The notes below the pieces were generated by a model, which saw nothing but the letters and a program-made list of their open reading frames with translations, ran no database searches and was not told the DNA's origin. A DNA stretch of 35,131 nucleotides from positions 1 to 35,131 of the forward strand of contig JAICSR010000004.1 of NCBI GenBank assembly GCA_025936795.1, read 5' to 3'. Below, in pieces: positions 15,535 to 22,641 of this stretch; position 1 is the stretch's first letter, and every line of letters begins with the position of its first letter. The translations under genes were made by a program, and so were the position numbers. This stretch comes from Ktedonobacterales bacterium (GTDB lineage Bacteria; Chloroflexota; Ktedonobacteria; Ktedonobacterales; JADMIN01).

Positions 15535-16440
15535 ATGATTCTCGTAACTGGCGCCGCAGGCTTCGCTGGCAGTCGCATCATCCAGCGGCTCGTCGAGCAG
15601 GGCGCACAGCCGCGTGCGCTCGTGCGCTCAGCGGAACAGGCGAAAGCGCGCCTGCCGCAAGAGGGCGTCGAGGTGGTGGTGGGCGACACGACCAGGCCAG
15701 AGACGCTTGGCGCAGCGGTCGCGGGCGTCGAGACGATCATTCACTGCGCATTCATCACGGCGGATCGCAAAGAGGGACGCGGCGCCCACTACTACCAGAC
15801 CAACGTCGAAGGCACGCACAATCTGCTCGTGGCGGCAAAGAAGGCGGGCATCAAGCGCATCGTCGAGCTTGGCGGCCTGGGAACGCAACGCTCCACGCCT
15901 ACCTCCTACATGGAGACGCGCTACGAGGCCGATCAGGCGATCAAAGAGAGCGGCCTGGCGTGGAGCATCCTGGGGCCATCCATCCAGTTTGGCAAGGGCG
16001 CCGCGTTCTTCAATGGGCTGGCTGATCTGATCCGTTCGGTGCCGCTCATCACGCCGGTAGTCGGCTCAGGCAATCTGCGCTTCCAGCCAATCTGGGTCGA
16101 AGATGTGGCGACCTGCGTCCTGAAGATGGCGCAAGAGCCAGAGAACTACGATGGCAAGGTCGTCGAGGTGGGCGGCCCGGAGATTTACACCTACAACGAG
16201 ATTCTGGACATGCTGATGCTGGCGCTCGGCAGGCATCGCTTCAAGTTGCCCGGCCCCAAGCCGCTCGCGGCGCTGGGCGCACGGGTGATGACGGCGACGC
16301 TGCCGAAGCCGCCGATCACCCCGGCGGCCATCGAACTCTTCAACTTCGAGAACACGACCGCGCTCGACTCAGTCTCCTACCACTTCGGCTTTCAACCGAT
16401 GTCGTGGCGCGACTATCTGCAAAAGAACGGCGTCGAGTAG
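15535..16440 (+). CDS. Atypical short-chain dehydrogenase (NDUFA9/complex-I-associated-like NAD(P)-binding protein)
   Basis: 301 residues. The Rossmann motif GAAGFAG (6-12) is followed by a DTTRPETL segment (51-58), as in the atypical SDR group that includes NDUFA9 and NmrA-like proteins. The position equivalent to the catalytic YxxxK reads YMETR (Tyr125, Arg129), so the lysine is arginine. Members of this group often bind NAD(P)H structurally rather than reduce a substrate. The C-terminal part (about 215-301) is the substrate-domain lid. ATG at 15535 has GGAGGTG with 6-nt spacing; the open frame runs far upstream but covers the tandem repeats and has no coding character. It is monocistronic. 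Confidence 0.85.
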   Translation: MILVTGAAGFAGSRIIQRLVEQGAQPRALVRSAEQAKARLPQEGVEVVVGDTTRPETLGAAVAGVETIIHCAFITADRKEGRGAHYYQTNVEGTHNLLVAAKKAGIKRIVELGGLGTQRSTPTSYMETRYEADQAIKESGLAWSILGPSIQFGKGAAFFNGLADLIRSVPLITPVVGSGNLRFQPIWVEDVATCVLKMAQEPENYDGKVVEVGGPEIYTYNEILDMLMLALGRHRFKLPGPKPLAALGARVMTATLPKPPITPAAIELFNFENTTALDSVSYHFGFQPMSWRDYLQKNGVE

Positions 16441-16529
16441 CGACCAGGCCGAGAGCAGACGGAGAGCAGGCAGCAGGGCGAGCCTCCCTGGGATAGACAT
16501 CCGCCGTGGTTGCCTGCGATTCGCCAGTG

Positions 16530-16538
16530 TGGTACAAC
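16530..16538 (+). promoter_or_regulatory. Extended -10 promoter candidate
   Basis: TGG-TACAAC, 282 nt before the zinc-ribbon membrane protein start at 16820. It would give a long leader that carries the 11-bp tandem repeats. Confidence 0.3.
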
Positions 16539-16580
16539 GCTCCTGGAGTCCTGGGGTCGAAACGAGCGCGCGAGCGCCGC

Positions 16581-16711
16581 CAGCCTCCGTTCAGCCTCCG
16601 TTCAGCTTCGGTTTGCTCGCAAGCCTGTGAGGCGTCCCAGCGGTCCGCCGCGACGAGCCAGCGAGCCAGGCGCCAACTAGCCAATGACCAGCCAATGAGC
16701 AGCCAATGGGG
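16581..16711. repeat. Two sets of three tandem 11-bp units
   Basis: CAGCCTCCGTT occurs at 16581-16591 and 16592-16602, with a diverged third copy at 16603-16613. AGCCAATGACC-like units repeat at 16679-16689, 16690-16700 and 16701-16711. Both lie in the 16441-16819 gap before the zinc-ribbon gene. I see no gene in this gap. Confidence 0.75.
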
Positions 16712-16819
16712 TCGGGCAGGCCCTTCGGGGAGTCGTGGCGCCAGCTACGGCAGCGAACCGAGAATCCGCAGGCGCTGGGAGCTACGGCGGAGTGTCACTA
16801 TCCCTGGGAGGTGGTCCGC

Positions 16820-17614
16820 ATGGCGGAGCGACAATGTCTACGCTGTGGCGCTCCTTATGATGAGGGCGCGACTGTCTGCTTCACCTGCGGAGCTTCCATC
16901 GGCGAATTAGAGACGCCGACCCAGCCGGTGCGCGCGCCCAAAGGCCCGTTCGCGAACGCCACGCCCAGCGCCACCTCCGATGCGCCCCCCGAAGCCCCGC
17001 CCCAGGCGCCTGTGGCGACCGCGACGCAGAGCCAGGGGCGCCCGCTCACTGTGGGGTCACACTATCCGTCGCCAGCCCTGGCGACACACCCCCCGCGCCG
17101 TTCGCGCTGGCCGCTGGTGGTGGGGCTGCTCGTCGTCGTCGCGCTGATCGCTGGCGGCGCCTTCGTGGCGCGCGCGCTGCTCGCCCCACCACCAGTCCCC
17201 CGAACCATCACCTATCATGACCAGCAGCAGCGGTTCTCCTTCGCCGAGCCTGCCCTCTGGACGGTGACACCGCGCAGCGATGGAGCGCTACTGGCGGATA
17301 GCAGCGGAGCGAATACTCTGACGATTACGGTGGCGCCAGACTCGACCGGGCAGACAGCCGACGCTGTCGCCAATGCGCTGGCCACACAGCAGAGCTTGCA
17401 GAGCGCGCGCGCCATTGCAATCGCAGGCGACCAGTGGGAGCGGCGCACTGGCGCTGTGACTGGCGCCGATGGCGCCACGCGCGTCGTGACGCTCTATGTG
17501 GATGTGCATGCGGGCTTCCTCTATACCATCCAGACCTCCAGCCCCACATCGGTCGCCACCTCCATCAACACGCTCGTCTATCAACCGCTACTGGCCTCCT
17601 TCACCTTCTCGTAG
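16820..17614 (+). CDS. Zinc-ribbon, single-pass membrane protein with extracytoplasmic domain
   Basis: 264 residues. An N-terminal zinc ribbon (C6, C9, C20, C23) is followed by a Pro/Ala-rich linker (30-95), one transmembrane helix (about 98-121) and an extracytoplasmic domain (about 128-264). The outer domain opens with TITYHDQQQRFSFAEPALW, resembling PsbP/DUF1795-like lipoprotein folds. It also contains a DADAVANAL-type helix and a VDVHAGFLYTI strand. This is a common layout for Chloroflexota and actinobacterial proteins of unknown role that may sense or bind ligands. ATG 16820 was chosen because GGAGG lies 8 nt upstream; the open frame before it lacks a ribosome site and spans the tandem repeats. 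Confidence 0.75.
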   Translation: MAERQCLRCGAPYDEGATVCFTCGASIGELETPTQPVRAPKGPFANATPSATSDAPPEAPPQAPVATATQSQGRPLTVGSHYPSPALATHPPRRSRWPLVVGLLVVVALIAGGAFVARALLAPPPVPRTITYHDQQQRFSFAEPALWTVTPRSDGALLADSSGANTLTITVAPDSTGQTADAVANALATQQSLQSARAIAIAGDQWERRTGAVTGADGATRVVTLYVDVHAGFLYTIQTSSPTSVATSINTLVYQPLLASFTFS

Positions 17615-17815
17615 CGGCCACAGCGCACGGCAAGCCCACGGCAAACGCAAGCCTCGCAGCCACAGAGGCGGGCTGTAACCCAGCGGCGCTTCAGCCGTAG
17701 AGATGTGCGAGACCGCAGGGACAAGCGCACGCCGACGCCACATGGGCGCAGGCGTGTCGCGGGCAGGTCTCACGAACGGGCAGTGGGGTGGATTTCCCCC
17801 TGGAGGGTATCAAGC

Positions 17816-18064
17816 GTGGACACTCAGCCGACCGGAAAGCAGCGGAATCTCTTCATCACGGTCGCGCTCATCCTGGTGAGCGTCTTTCTGCCGCTGATCG
17901 GTCATATCCTGTTGACGTTCATGATCGCCAACGACTACATGACGCTCACCGAGAAGATCATCTGGCTGGTCGCCGTATGGGCGATTCCGGTGCTCGGCCC
18001 GCTACTCTACCTGCTGGTAGGTCAGCGTCGCAACCGCCTCTTTGGCGGCCATGCGCTGCTCTAG
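17816..18064 (+). CDS. Small PLDc_N-like two-helix membrane protein
   Basis: 82 residues. Helix 1 (about 13-35) and helix 2 (about 46-68) are followed by GPLLYLLVGQRRNR, typical of the phospholipase-D-N-terminal (PLDc_N) domain, which forms stand-alone small proteins. No catalytic HKD motif is present. GTG at 17816 has GGAGGGT 7 nt upstream. The 17615-17815 gap shows only weak inverted segments (GAGACC/GGTCTC). A strong hairpin follows the stop. Confidence 0.75.
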   Translation: MDTQPTGKQRNLFITVALILVSVFLPLIGHILLTFMIANDYMTLTEKIIWLVAVWAIPVLGPLLYLLVGQRRNRLFGGHALL

Positions 18065-18100
18065 TGGCAGGCTGACCTGTGCAGAGCAATGCGCGCGAAC

Positions 18101-18134
18101 GATGCGCCTGGGAGCGATGGCTCTCAGGCGCATC
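18101..18134 (+). terminator. 15-bp hairpin after the PLDc_N-like gene
   Basis: GATGCGCCTGGGAGC (18101-18115), loop GATG, GCTCTCAGGCGCATC (18120-18134), all paired with one G-U. It starts 37 nt after the stop. Further GCGCGC arms outside can extend it. No U-tract follows. Confidence 0.65.
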
Positions 18135-18198
18135 GGCGCAATGGCGCGCGATGGCGTAACCGGGGAGCCTCGCGCGCAGGCCGATGCGCCGACTATCC

Positions 18199-18207
18199 TG
18201 TTATAAT
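18199..18207 (+). promoter_or_regulatory. Extended -10 promoter for the nucleotidyltransferase gene
   Basis: TGT-TATAAT carries a perfect -10 hexamer with the TG extension and no convincing -35. Transcripts would include the twin-hairpin repeat at 18270-18343 in their leader before the GTG at 18425. Confidence 0.6.
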
Positions 18208-18269
18208 GAAGGACACGTTTACTACGTCTGCCGGTTGGTCGTTGGCGTTGCGCTGAACCCTCACCCCAG

Positions 18270-18343
18270 CTCCTCTCCCACGAGGAGAGGGGAGTCTGGA
18301 AAGCCCCTCTCCCGCCGCAGTGGGGGAGGGGTTGGGGAGGGGG
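18270..18343. repeat. Dispersed twin-hairpin repeat, copy 1
   Basis: Hairpin 1 CCTCTCC-CACGA-GGAGAGG (18272-18290, extendable by two pairs) is followed by GAGTCTGGAAAGCC. Hairpin 2 then follows, CCCCTCTCCC paired with GGGGGAGGGG (18304-18313/18322-18331), ending in TTGGGGAGGGGG. The same order recurs at 29457-29568. It lies in the leader of the nucleotidyltransferase gene. The rest of the 18065-18424 gap holds the upstream terminator and promoter. Confidence 0.8.
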
Positions 18344-18424
18344 AGCCAGCGCCAACACCCTGAGCGGACGTGCTATATCATCCTGACGGCGCCCGCTAGT
18401 AGCGTCATGCGAGAGGAATGCCCT

Positions 18425-18868
18425 GTGGTCGAAGAAACCGCTGCGAACGCGATTGTCGTTGTCACCGGGGTCTTCGACCTGCTGCATATCGGCCATCTGC
18501 GCTTCCTCGAAGCGGCGCGACGCCTCGGCGACCAGCTGATTGTCGGCGTGGAGAGCGATGAGCGTGTGCGCCGCTGGAAGGGTCCAAATCGCCCCATCCA
18601 GACGGAGGATGACCGCCTCGCCCTCTTGCGAGCGCTGCGCGTGGTGGACGATGTCTTCCTCATCACTGGCGAGCGCGTTGACCCAGCCTACTACGCCGAC
18701 CTGCTGCGGCCATTCGCCGCGCGCTACATCGCCGTCACCGCCGACGATCCGTTTCTGGAGCAGAAACGCGACGCGATGCGGGCCATCGGCGTCGAGCTGC
18801 GCGTGGTCACGCCGCGCATCGAAAACTACTCCACGAGCCATCTGGTGCAGTTGCTCGGCCTGCCCTGA
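18425..18868 (+). CDS. Cytidylyltransferase-like nucleotidyltransferase (RfaE2/TagD fold)
   Basis: 147 residues. VVTGVFDLLHIGHLRFLEAA (12-31) contains the HxGH nucleotide-binding motif (HIGH, 21-24), as in heptose-1-phosphate adenylyltransferases, glycerol-3-phosphate cytidylyltransferases and CoaD relatives. The enzyme would transfer a nucleotidyl group to a phosphorylated sugar or alcohol. The second family block is altered: instead of the usual ISSTxI-type segment there is RIENYSTSHLVQLL at the C-terminus. Substrate cannot be assigned. GTG 18425 is preferred because GAGAGGA ends 7 nt upstream; ATG 18407, six codons earlier, lacks a ribosome site. No heptose genes are nearby. Confidence 0.8.
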   Translation: MVEETAANAIVVVTGVFDLLHIGHLRFLEAARRLGDQLIVGVESDERVRRWKGPNRPIQTEDDRLALLRALRVVDDVFLITGERVDPAYYADLLRPFAARYIAVTADDPFLEQKRDAMRAIGVELRVVTPRIENYSTSHLVQLLGLP

Positions 18869-18891
18869 GCCATGCGAGGCGCACACTATTC

Positions 18892-18945
18892 TTGACAATA
18901 TCGGTCATGTTTCTATTGACGGCGCGCCACTACGGAATCTATGCT
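18892..18945 (+). promoter_or_regulatory. Promoter region of the Rrf2 gene
   Basis: TTGACG (18916-18921), an 18-nt spacer and TATGCT (18940-18945) form the better promoter. A perfect TTGACA (18892-18897) lies 24 nt upstream with only a poor -10. Rrf2 genes are often self-regulated, and an overlapping operator would be expected here, but I cannot identify one. Confidence 0.5.
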
Positions 18946-19009
18946 GTGGAATAGGCGTGATCTGGTCGCTGTGGACATGTTGTTGCGGGTCACGCCGGGA
19001 ACAACGACT

Positions 19010-19453
19010 ATGCGGTTGACGATGAAGGGCGACTACGGCCTGCGCGCGATGATTGACATGGCTGGGCGCTTTGGGCAGGGGCCAACGCCCAGCGCGACGA
19101 TTGCGCGGCGTCAGGCGATTCCTGAGCACTTCCTGGATCAGGTGTTGATCACGTTGCGGCGCGCGGGGCTGGTCAAGAGTCAGCGCGGCCCGCAGGGCGG
19201 CCACATGCTGGCCAGGCCACCAGCGCAGATCTCCATGTATGATGTGCTGGTCGCGCTGGAGGGCGCGCCTTCCTCGCTCGATTGCGTGCCACAGTCGAGC
19301 GCCTGCCAGCTCTCGCCCGGCTGCGCCATGCGCGACATCTGGGCGCAGATTGACACCTTCGCGCGCGATTTGCTGAGCGCGACGACCCTCGAACAACTGG
19401 CTACGCGTCATCGCGCCGTCGGCCAGGAAGCCGAAGCGATGTACTACATCTGA
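19010..19453 (+). CDS. Rrf2-family transcriptional regulator with three conserved-type cysteines
   Basis: 147 residues. It starts MRLTMKGDYGLRAMIDMA, the family opening, with a winged-helix containing IPEHFLDQVLITLRRAGLVKSQRGPQGGHML (37-67). C92, C99 and C105 lie in the loop that ligates an Fe-S cluster in IscR, NsrR and RirA (IscR: C92, C98, C104). A cluster-sensing role in Fe-S, iron or nitric-oxide response is therefore likely but not proven. ATG 19010 matches the family start; in-frame starts further upstream lack a ribosome site, and even this one has only a weak GGGA. The stop overlaps a TGATCGCGCC tandem duplication. It is convergent with the SbcC-like gene. No isc or suf genes are seen. 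Confidence 0.9.
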   Translation: MRLTMKGDYGLRAMIDMAGRFGQGPTPSATIARRQAIPEHFLDQVLITLRRAGLVKSQRGPQGGHMLARPPAQISMYDVLVALEGAPSSLDCVPQSSACQLSPGCAMRDIWAQIDTFARDLLSATTLEQLATRHRAVGQEAEAMYYI

Positions 19454-19470
19454 TCGCGCCTGATCGCGCC
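19451..19470. repeat. Tandem 10-bp duplication overlapping the rrf2 stop
   Basis: TGATCGCGCC occurs twice head to tail; the first TGA is the Rrf2 stop codon. It is another 10-bp period repeat like those at 3107 and 15300. Confidence 0.8.
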
Positions 19471-19515
19471 CCTGTAGCGCCTGATGGCATGTGGACCAAT
19501 CGGTGGCCAGGCGTT

Positions 19516-22500
19516 TCAGGCTGAGGCGACCACGTGCCTGCCCTCTCGCACGCCAACGCTGGCCTCCGCCTCCCAAAGCTCCTCAGCCAGCGCGCCGCTT
19601 GGCAGGTTGTTCTCCGCGACACGCCCGCCGTTCATCCGCAGTGTATAGCGGAAGGAGCCTGGCTCGATGTCCTGGCTATGCGAGATGAGGAAGATCTGCT
19701 CGAAGGCCTCGGCGATGGCGCCCGTCGTCAGCACACGCGCCAGCGCCTGCGACCGCTCGGCGTCGAACGCGCTTAGTGGCTCGTCGAGGAAGATGAAACC
19801 CGGCGTCGCGCCCAGTTCCTTGGGTAGCGTGGCCAGCGCAAACGCCAGCCGCAGCGCCAGCGACGCCTGATCGCGCGCGCCGCCCGAAAAGAGGTTCTTG
19901 CGTACATAGCGTCCGGCGACCTGGTCCCACATGCGAATGGCGAGGTCAGCCTCGCCGCCCGCGCCGGAGGCATCCTCGCGCAGCAGCGTGACGTCGTGAT
20001 AGCGCCCAGCCGTCAGCTCTGGCAGAATGGCGCGCATGTAGGCTTCGGTCTCTGGCAGCGCGCGGCGAATGATGCGGGAACGCGCCTCGCTGGCAAGTTC
20101 GCAGGCCAGCTCGCGGCGACGCAGATCACGCTCGGCGGCTTCGAGCTGCGTGTGCAGATGCGCCTCGTCGAGATCGGCGCTCTCCAGCAGCGTCTCGCGC
20201 TCATGCTCCACCGTCGTCTGCTCGGCATGGTAGGCCGTCAGACGGGCGGTCTCGTGCTCCACACGCAGGCTCGGCGCCTCGGCGGCGGTGACCTCGCCCA
20301 GCAGCGGCCACGATTGCGTCAGGGTCGTCAGCGACTCGTCACCCTTCGCCGAGGAGATGCCCAGTGCGACGAGGCGCTCGCGGATCTGCTCGCACAGACG
20401 GTCATGCGTCTCGCAGGTCTCGTCACTCTGCGCTGCCAGCCGCTCGCGGTCCGCGATCAGATTGCCCTGGCGCGAGCGCGCCGCAGCCTCGTCGTGCTGC
20501 GCCAACGCGCGCTGGGTTTGCTCGCCAAGCTGTTCGTGCAGCGCTTCGAGCGCAGGCGTCTCCAATGGCTCGGCGAGCGTCGTCTCCTCGGCGAGGCCCA
20601 GGCCCGCGAGGTCAAACGCCACACGCTGCAAATCGTTCGCCCAGGCCCGCAACGTATCTTCCAGGCTCTCGCTGCTCTCCAGCAGTCGTGTGTGAATCTC
20701 GTCGCGGCTTCCCACGCTGGACACGAGCGTCGAGAACGTGACCTCCGCCGCCCCGCGAGCCGCGGCGAGGCTGGTCACATCGTCGGGCAGACCGAGCGCG
20801 CGCGCCTCCTCAGTCAGTTCGCTCGCCTGCGCATCGAGGTCGTCCAGGCGCTGCTGAATGTGGGCGGGCGCGTCCTCATAGCCAAGATTGCGCAGCGCGG
20901 CGTAGGCGCCCTCTGCGTCACCCAGCGCGCGCTCCAGATCAACCCGCGCTCGTGCAGCCTGCGTCTCCGCCGCACGCGCCTGCGCCTCCACCTCGGCGTA
21001 ATCGCTGGCGTTGGGCAGGGTGTGGAGGAGCTTTTCGCCCTCTGCGGCGCTGACGGGAATGGGCATGCCCGCCGCACGCAGCCTGGCCTCCAGGCGGCCT
21101 AGCTCATCATTCATCAGCCGCTGCGCCAGATTGCTCTCGGCATGCACAGTTGAGATGCCCTGCTCGGTCTCGGAGATCTTCCAGGCGTGGGCGCGGCTGG
21201 CCGACACCTCCAGCCGCCAGCGCATGCCCAGCCCGACGACGCCGATGCCCGCCAGCACGACAAAGAACCACAGCGGGCCTATCGAGAACCTGATCGCCAA
21301 TGCCGCTGAGATCAGCGCCATCAGTAGTGACGCGCCGGTCAGCGCCAGCCACTGCCACGACTGCGCGCGCGTCTCGGCGGCCTCGCGCTCGTGACGCCCG
21401 CGCGTCGTGCGCAGCGCGACGAGTTGCTGTGTGCGCCCTTCGCGCGTATCGGCGCGCTCACGCGCCAGAATCCACTCCGCCAGCGTGTCGCGCCCGTGCG
21501 CCCTGGCGAGCGCAGTCACCGACGCGCTGCGAGCGCCTTCCGCTGTGGCAAGCAGCTCGCGCGCATGCTGCTCTGCCCCCTCCGCCGCCTGGAGGCGCTG
21601 CGCCAGGGCGGCCACCTCCACGAGCGAGGAGCGCTCGCTGGCGAGCGTGCGCAGGCCAGCCTCCAGCCGATGGATGTCGTCGAGCTTGCGCTGCGCCTCT
21701 GGCGCGCTCGCCGCTTCGATGGCGTCAAGATGTTGGAGTTGCGAGGTCAGCAGCGATGTCTCCTGCGAGGCCTGGCGCGCGCGCCAGCGGTTGCGCTCTG
21801 TCTCGGCCAGCCGCCGCTCAGCCGTGCGCAGGGTGTCCACGCGGGTGAGCAACGCCTCGTGCTGCTCCATCTCGCTGGTCACGCGCAACTCGCTCTCCGC
21901 CAGATAGTCCATCCGCGCGACGAGGGTATCGCGCTCCTCTAGCCAGGCGCGCAGCTCCGCCGCCTGCAAGCGCTGCGACACATCGCCCTCGTGCGCGTTC
22001 GCCTCGCGCTGCAGACGGCGCTGCGCCGCCACGCGAGCCTGCGCGCGCAAGCGCTCGATGCGACGACGGTCCTCGGCGCTCGGCGCCAGCGCCCGCTCGA
22101 CGCCAACCAGACGCTCCAGCCCCAGCAGCCGCGAGATCGCTTCCTCGCGCTCATCGCGCCGCAGCGACTCCAGACGTTCCAGCCCCTTCTGCTCCATGAA
22201 GCACGAATTGCGTAGCGTCTCGCCATCGAGGCCGCGCAACTCCGCCAGGATACGGTCGCTCACGGCGCTCACGGCGCTGATGCGCTCCACCGACCGATCG
22301 GGCTGGCGCACCACGAGCGTCGCCTCCGATGTGGAACCGCCGTTGCGGGTGCGCGTCAGCGTGCGCGTGACTTCCAGCTCCGTCTCATCCGCCATCAGCG
22401 TCAGCGTCACCTGCGCCTGCGCGCCATCGTGCGGAATCAGCGCTGCGAGCGTCGCTTTGCCCGGCTCCTCGCCGACCAAAGGGCGGCCATAGAGCGCAAA

Positions 22501-22638
22501 ATAGATCGCCTCGAAGAGCGTGGATTTGCCCGACTCGTTTGGGCCTTCGATCAGCGTGGCGCCGCGCCGGGGCAGCCAGAGGTCTACGTCGCGCAGGTGC
22601 TTCAGCGCTGGGACGGTCAGCCGTTTCAGCGTAATCAT
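19516..22638 (-). CDS. SbcC/Rad50-like AAA ATPase of YhaN type with central transmembrane helices
   Basis: 1040 residues. Walker A GPNESGKST (32-40) is at the N-terminus. The C-terminal lobe has the signature LFSGGARDQASLALRLA and Walker B GFIFLDEPLSAFD. Long coiled coils lie between. Where canonical SbcC/Rad50 has a CxxC zinc hook, I see none. Instead two hydrophobic helices sit at about 429-446 and 451-472 (LALTGASLLMALISAALAI; PLWFFVVLAGIGVVGLGM), as in Bacillus YhaN. The protein is probably anchored at the inner membrane by the coil tips. Its gene starts 3 nt after the stop of the phosphoesterase gene, so the two are translationally coupled and should form an SbcCD-like DNA-processing pair. 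AGGAGG lies 11 nt upstream of ATG 22638. Confidence 0.85.
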   Translation of the reverse strand: MITLKRLTVPALKHLRDVDLWLPRRGATLIEGPNESGKSTLFEAIYFALYGRPLVGEEPGKATLAALIPHDGAQAQVTLTLMADETELEVTRTLTRTRNGGSTSEATLVVRQPDRSVERISAVSAVSDRILAELRGLDGETLRNSCFMEQKGLERLESLRRDEREEAISRLLGLERLVGVERALAPSAEDRRRIERLRAQARVAAQRRLQREANAHEGDVSQRLQAAELRAWLEERDTLVARMDYLAESELRVTSEMEQHEALLTRVDTLRTAERRLAETERNRWRARQASQETSLLTSQLQHLDAIEAASAPEAQRKLDDIHRLEAGLRTLASERSSLVEVAALAQRLQAAEGAEQHARELLATAEGARSASVTALARAHGRDTLAEWILARERADTREGRTQQLVALRTTRGRHEREAAETRAQSWQWLALTGASLLMALISAALAIRFSIGPLWFFVVLAGIGVVGLGMRWRLEVSASRAHAWKISETEQGISTVHAESNLAQRLMNDELGRLEARLRAAGMPIPVSAAEGEKLLHTLPNASDYAEVEAQARAAETQAARARVDLERALGDAEGAYAALRNLGYEDAPAHIQQRLDDLDAQASELTEEARALGLPDDVTSLAAARGAAEVTFSTLVSSVGSRDEIHTRLLESSESLEDTLRAWANDLQRVAFDLAGLGLAEETTLAEPLETPALEALHEQLGEQTQRALAQHDEAAARSRQGNLIADRERLAAQSDETCETHDRLCEQIRERLVALGISSAKGDESLTTLTQSWPLLGEVTAAEAPSLRVEHETARLTAYHAEQTTVEHERETLLESADLDEAHLHTQLEAAERDLRRRELACELASEARSRIIRRALPETEAYMRAILPELTAGRYHDVTLLREDASGAGGEADLAIRMWDQVAGRYVRKNLFSGGARDQASLALRLAFALATLPKELGATPGFIFLDEPLSAFDAERSQALARVLTTGAIAEAFEQIFLISHSQDIEPGSFRYTLRMNGGRVAENNLPSGALAEELWEAEASVGVREGRHVVASA

Positions 22639-22641
22639 CGT

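Noticed and set aside
16441-16819. Riboswitch or structured RNA before the zinc-ribbon gene
   Set aside because: No recognisable aptamer pattern; only short tandem repeats are seen.
19996-21102. Plus-strand frame opposite the SbcC-like gene
   Set aside because: Antisense shadow with biased composition.
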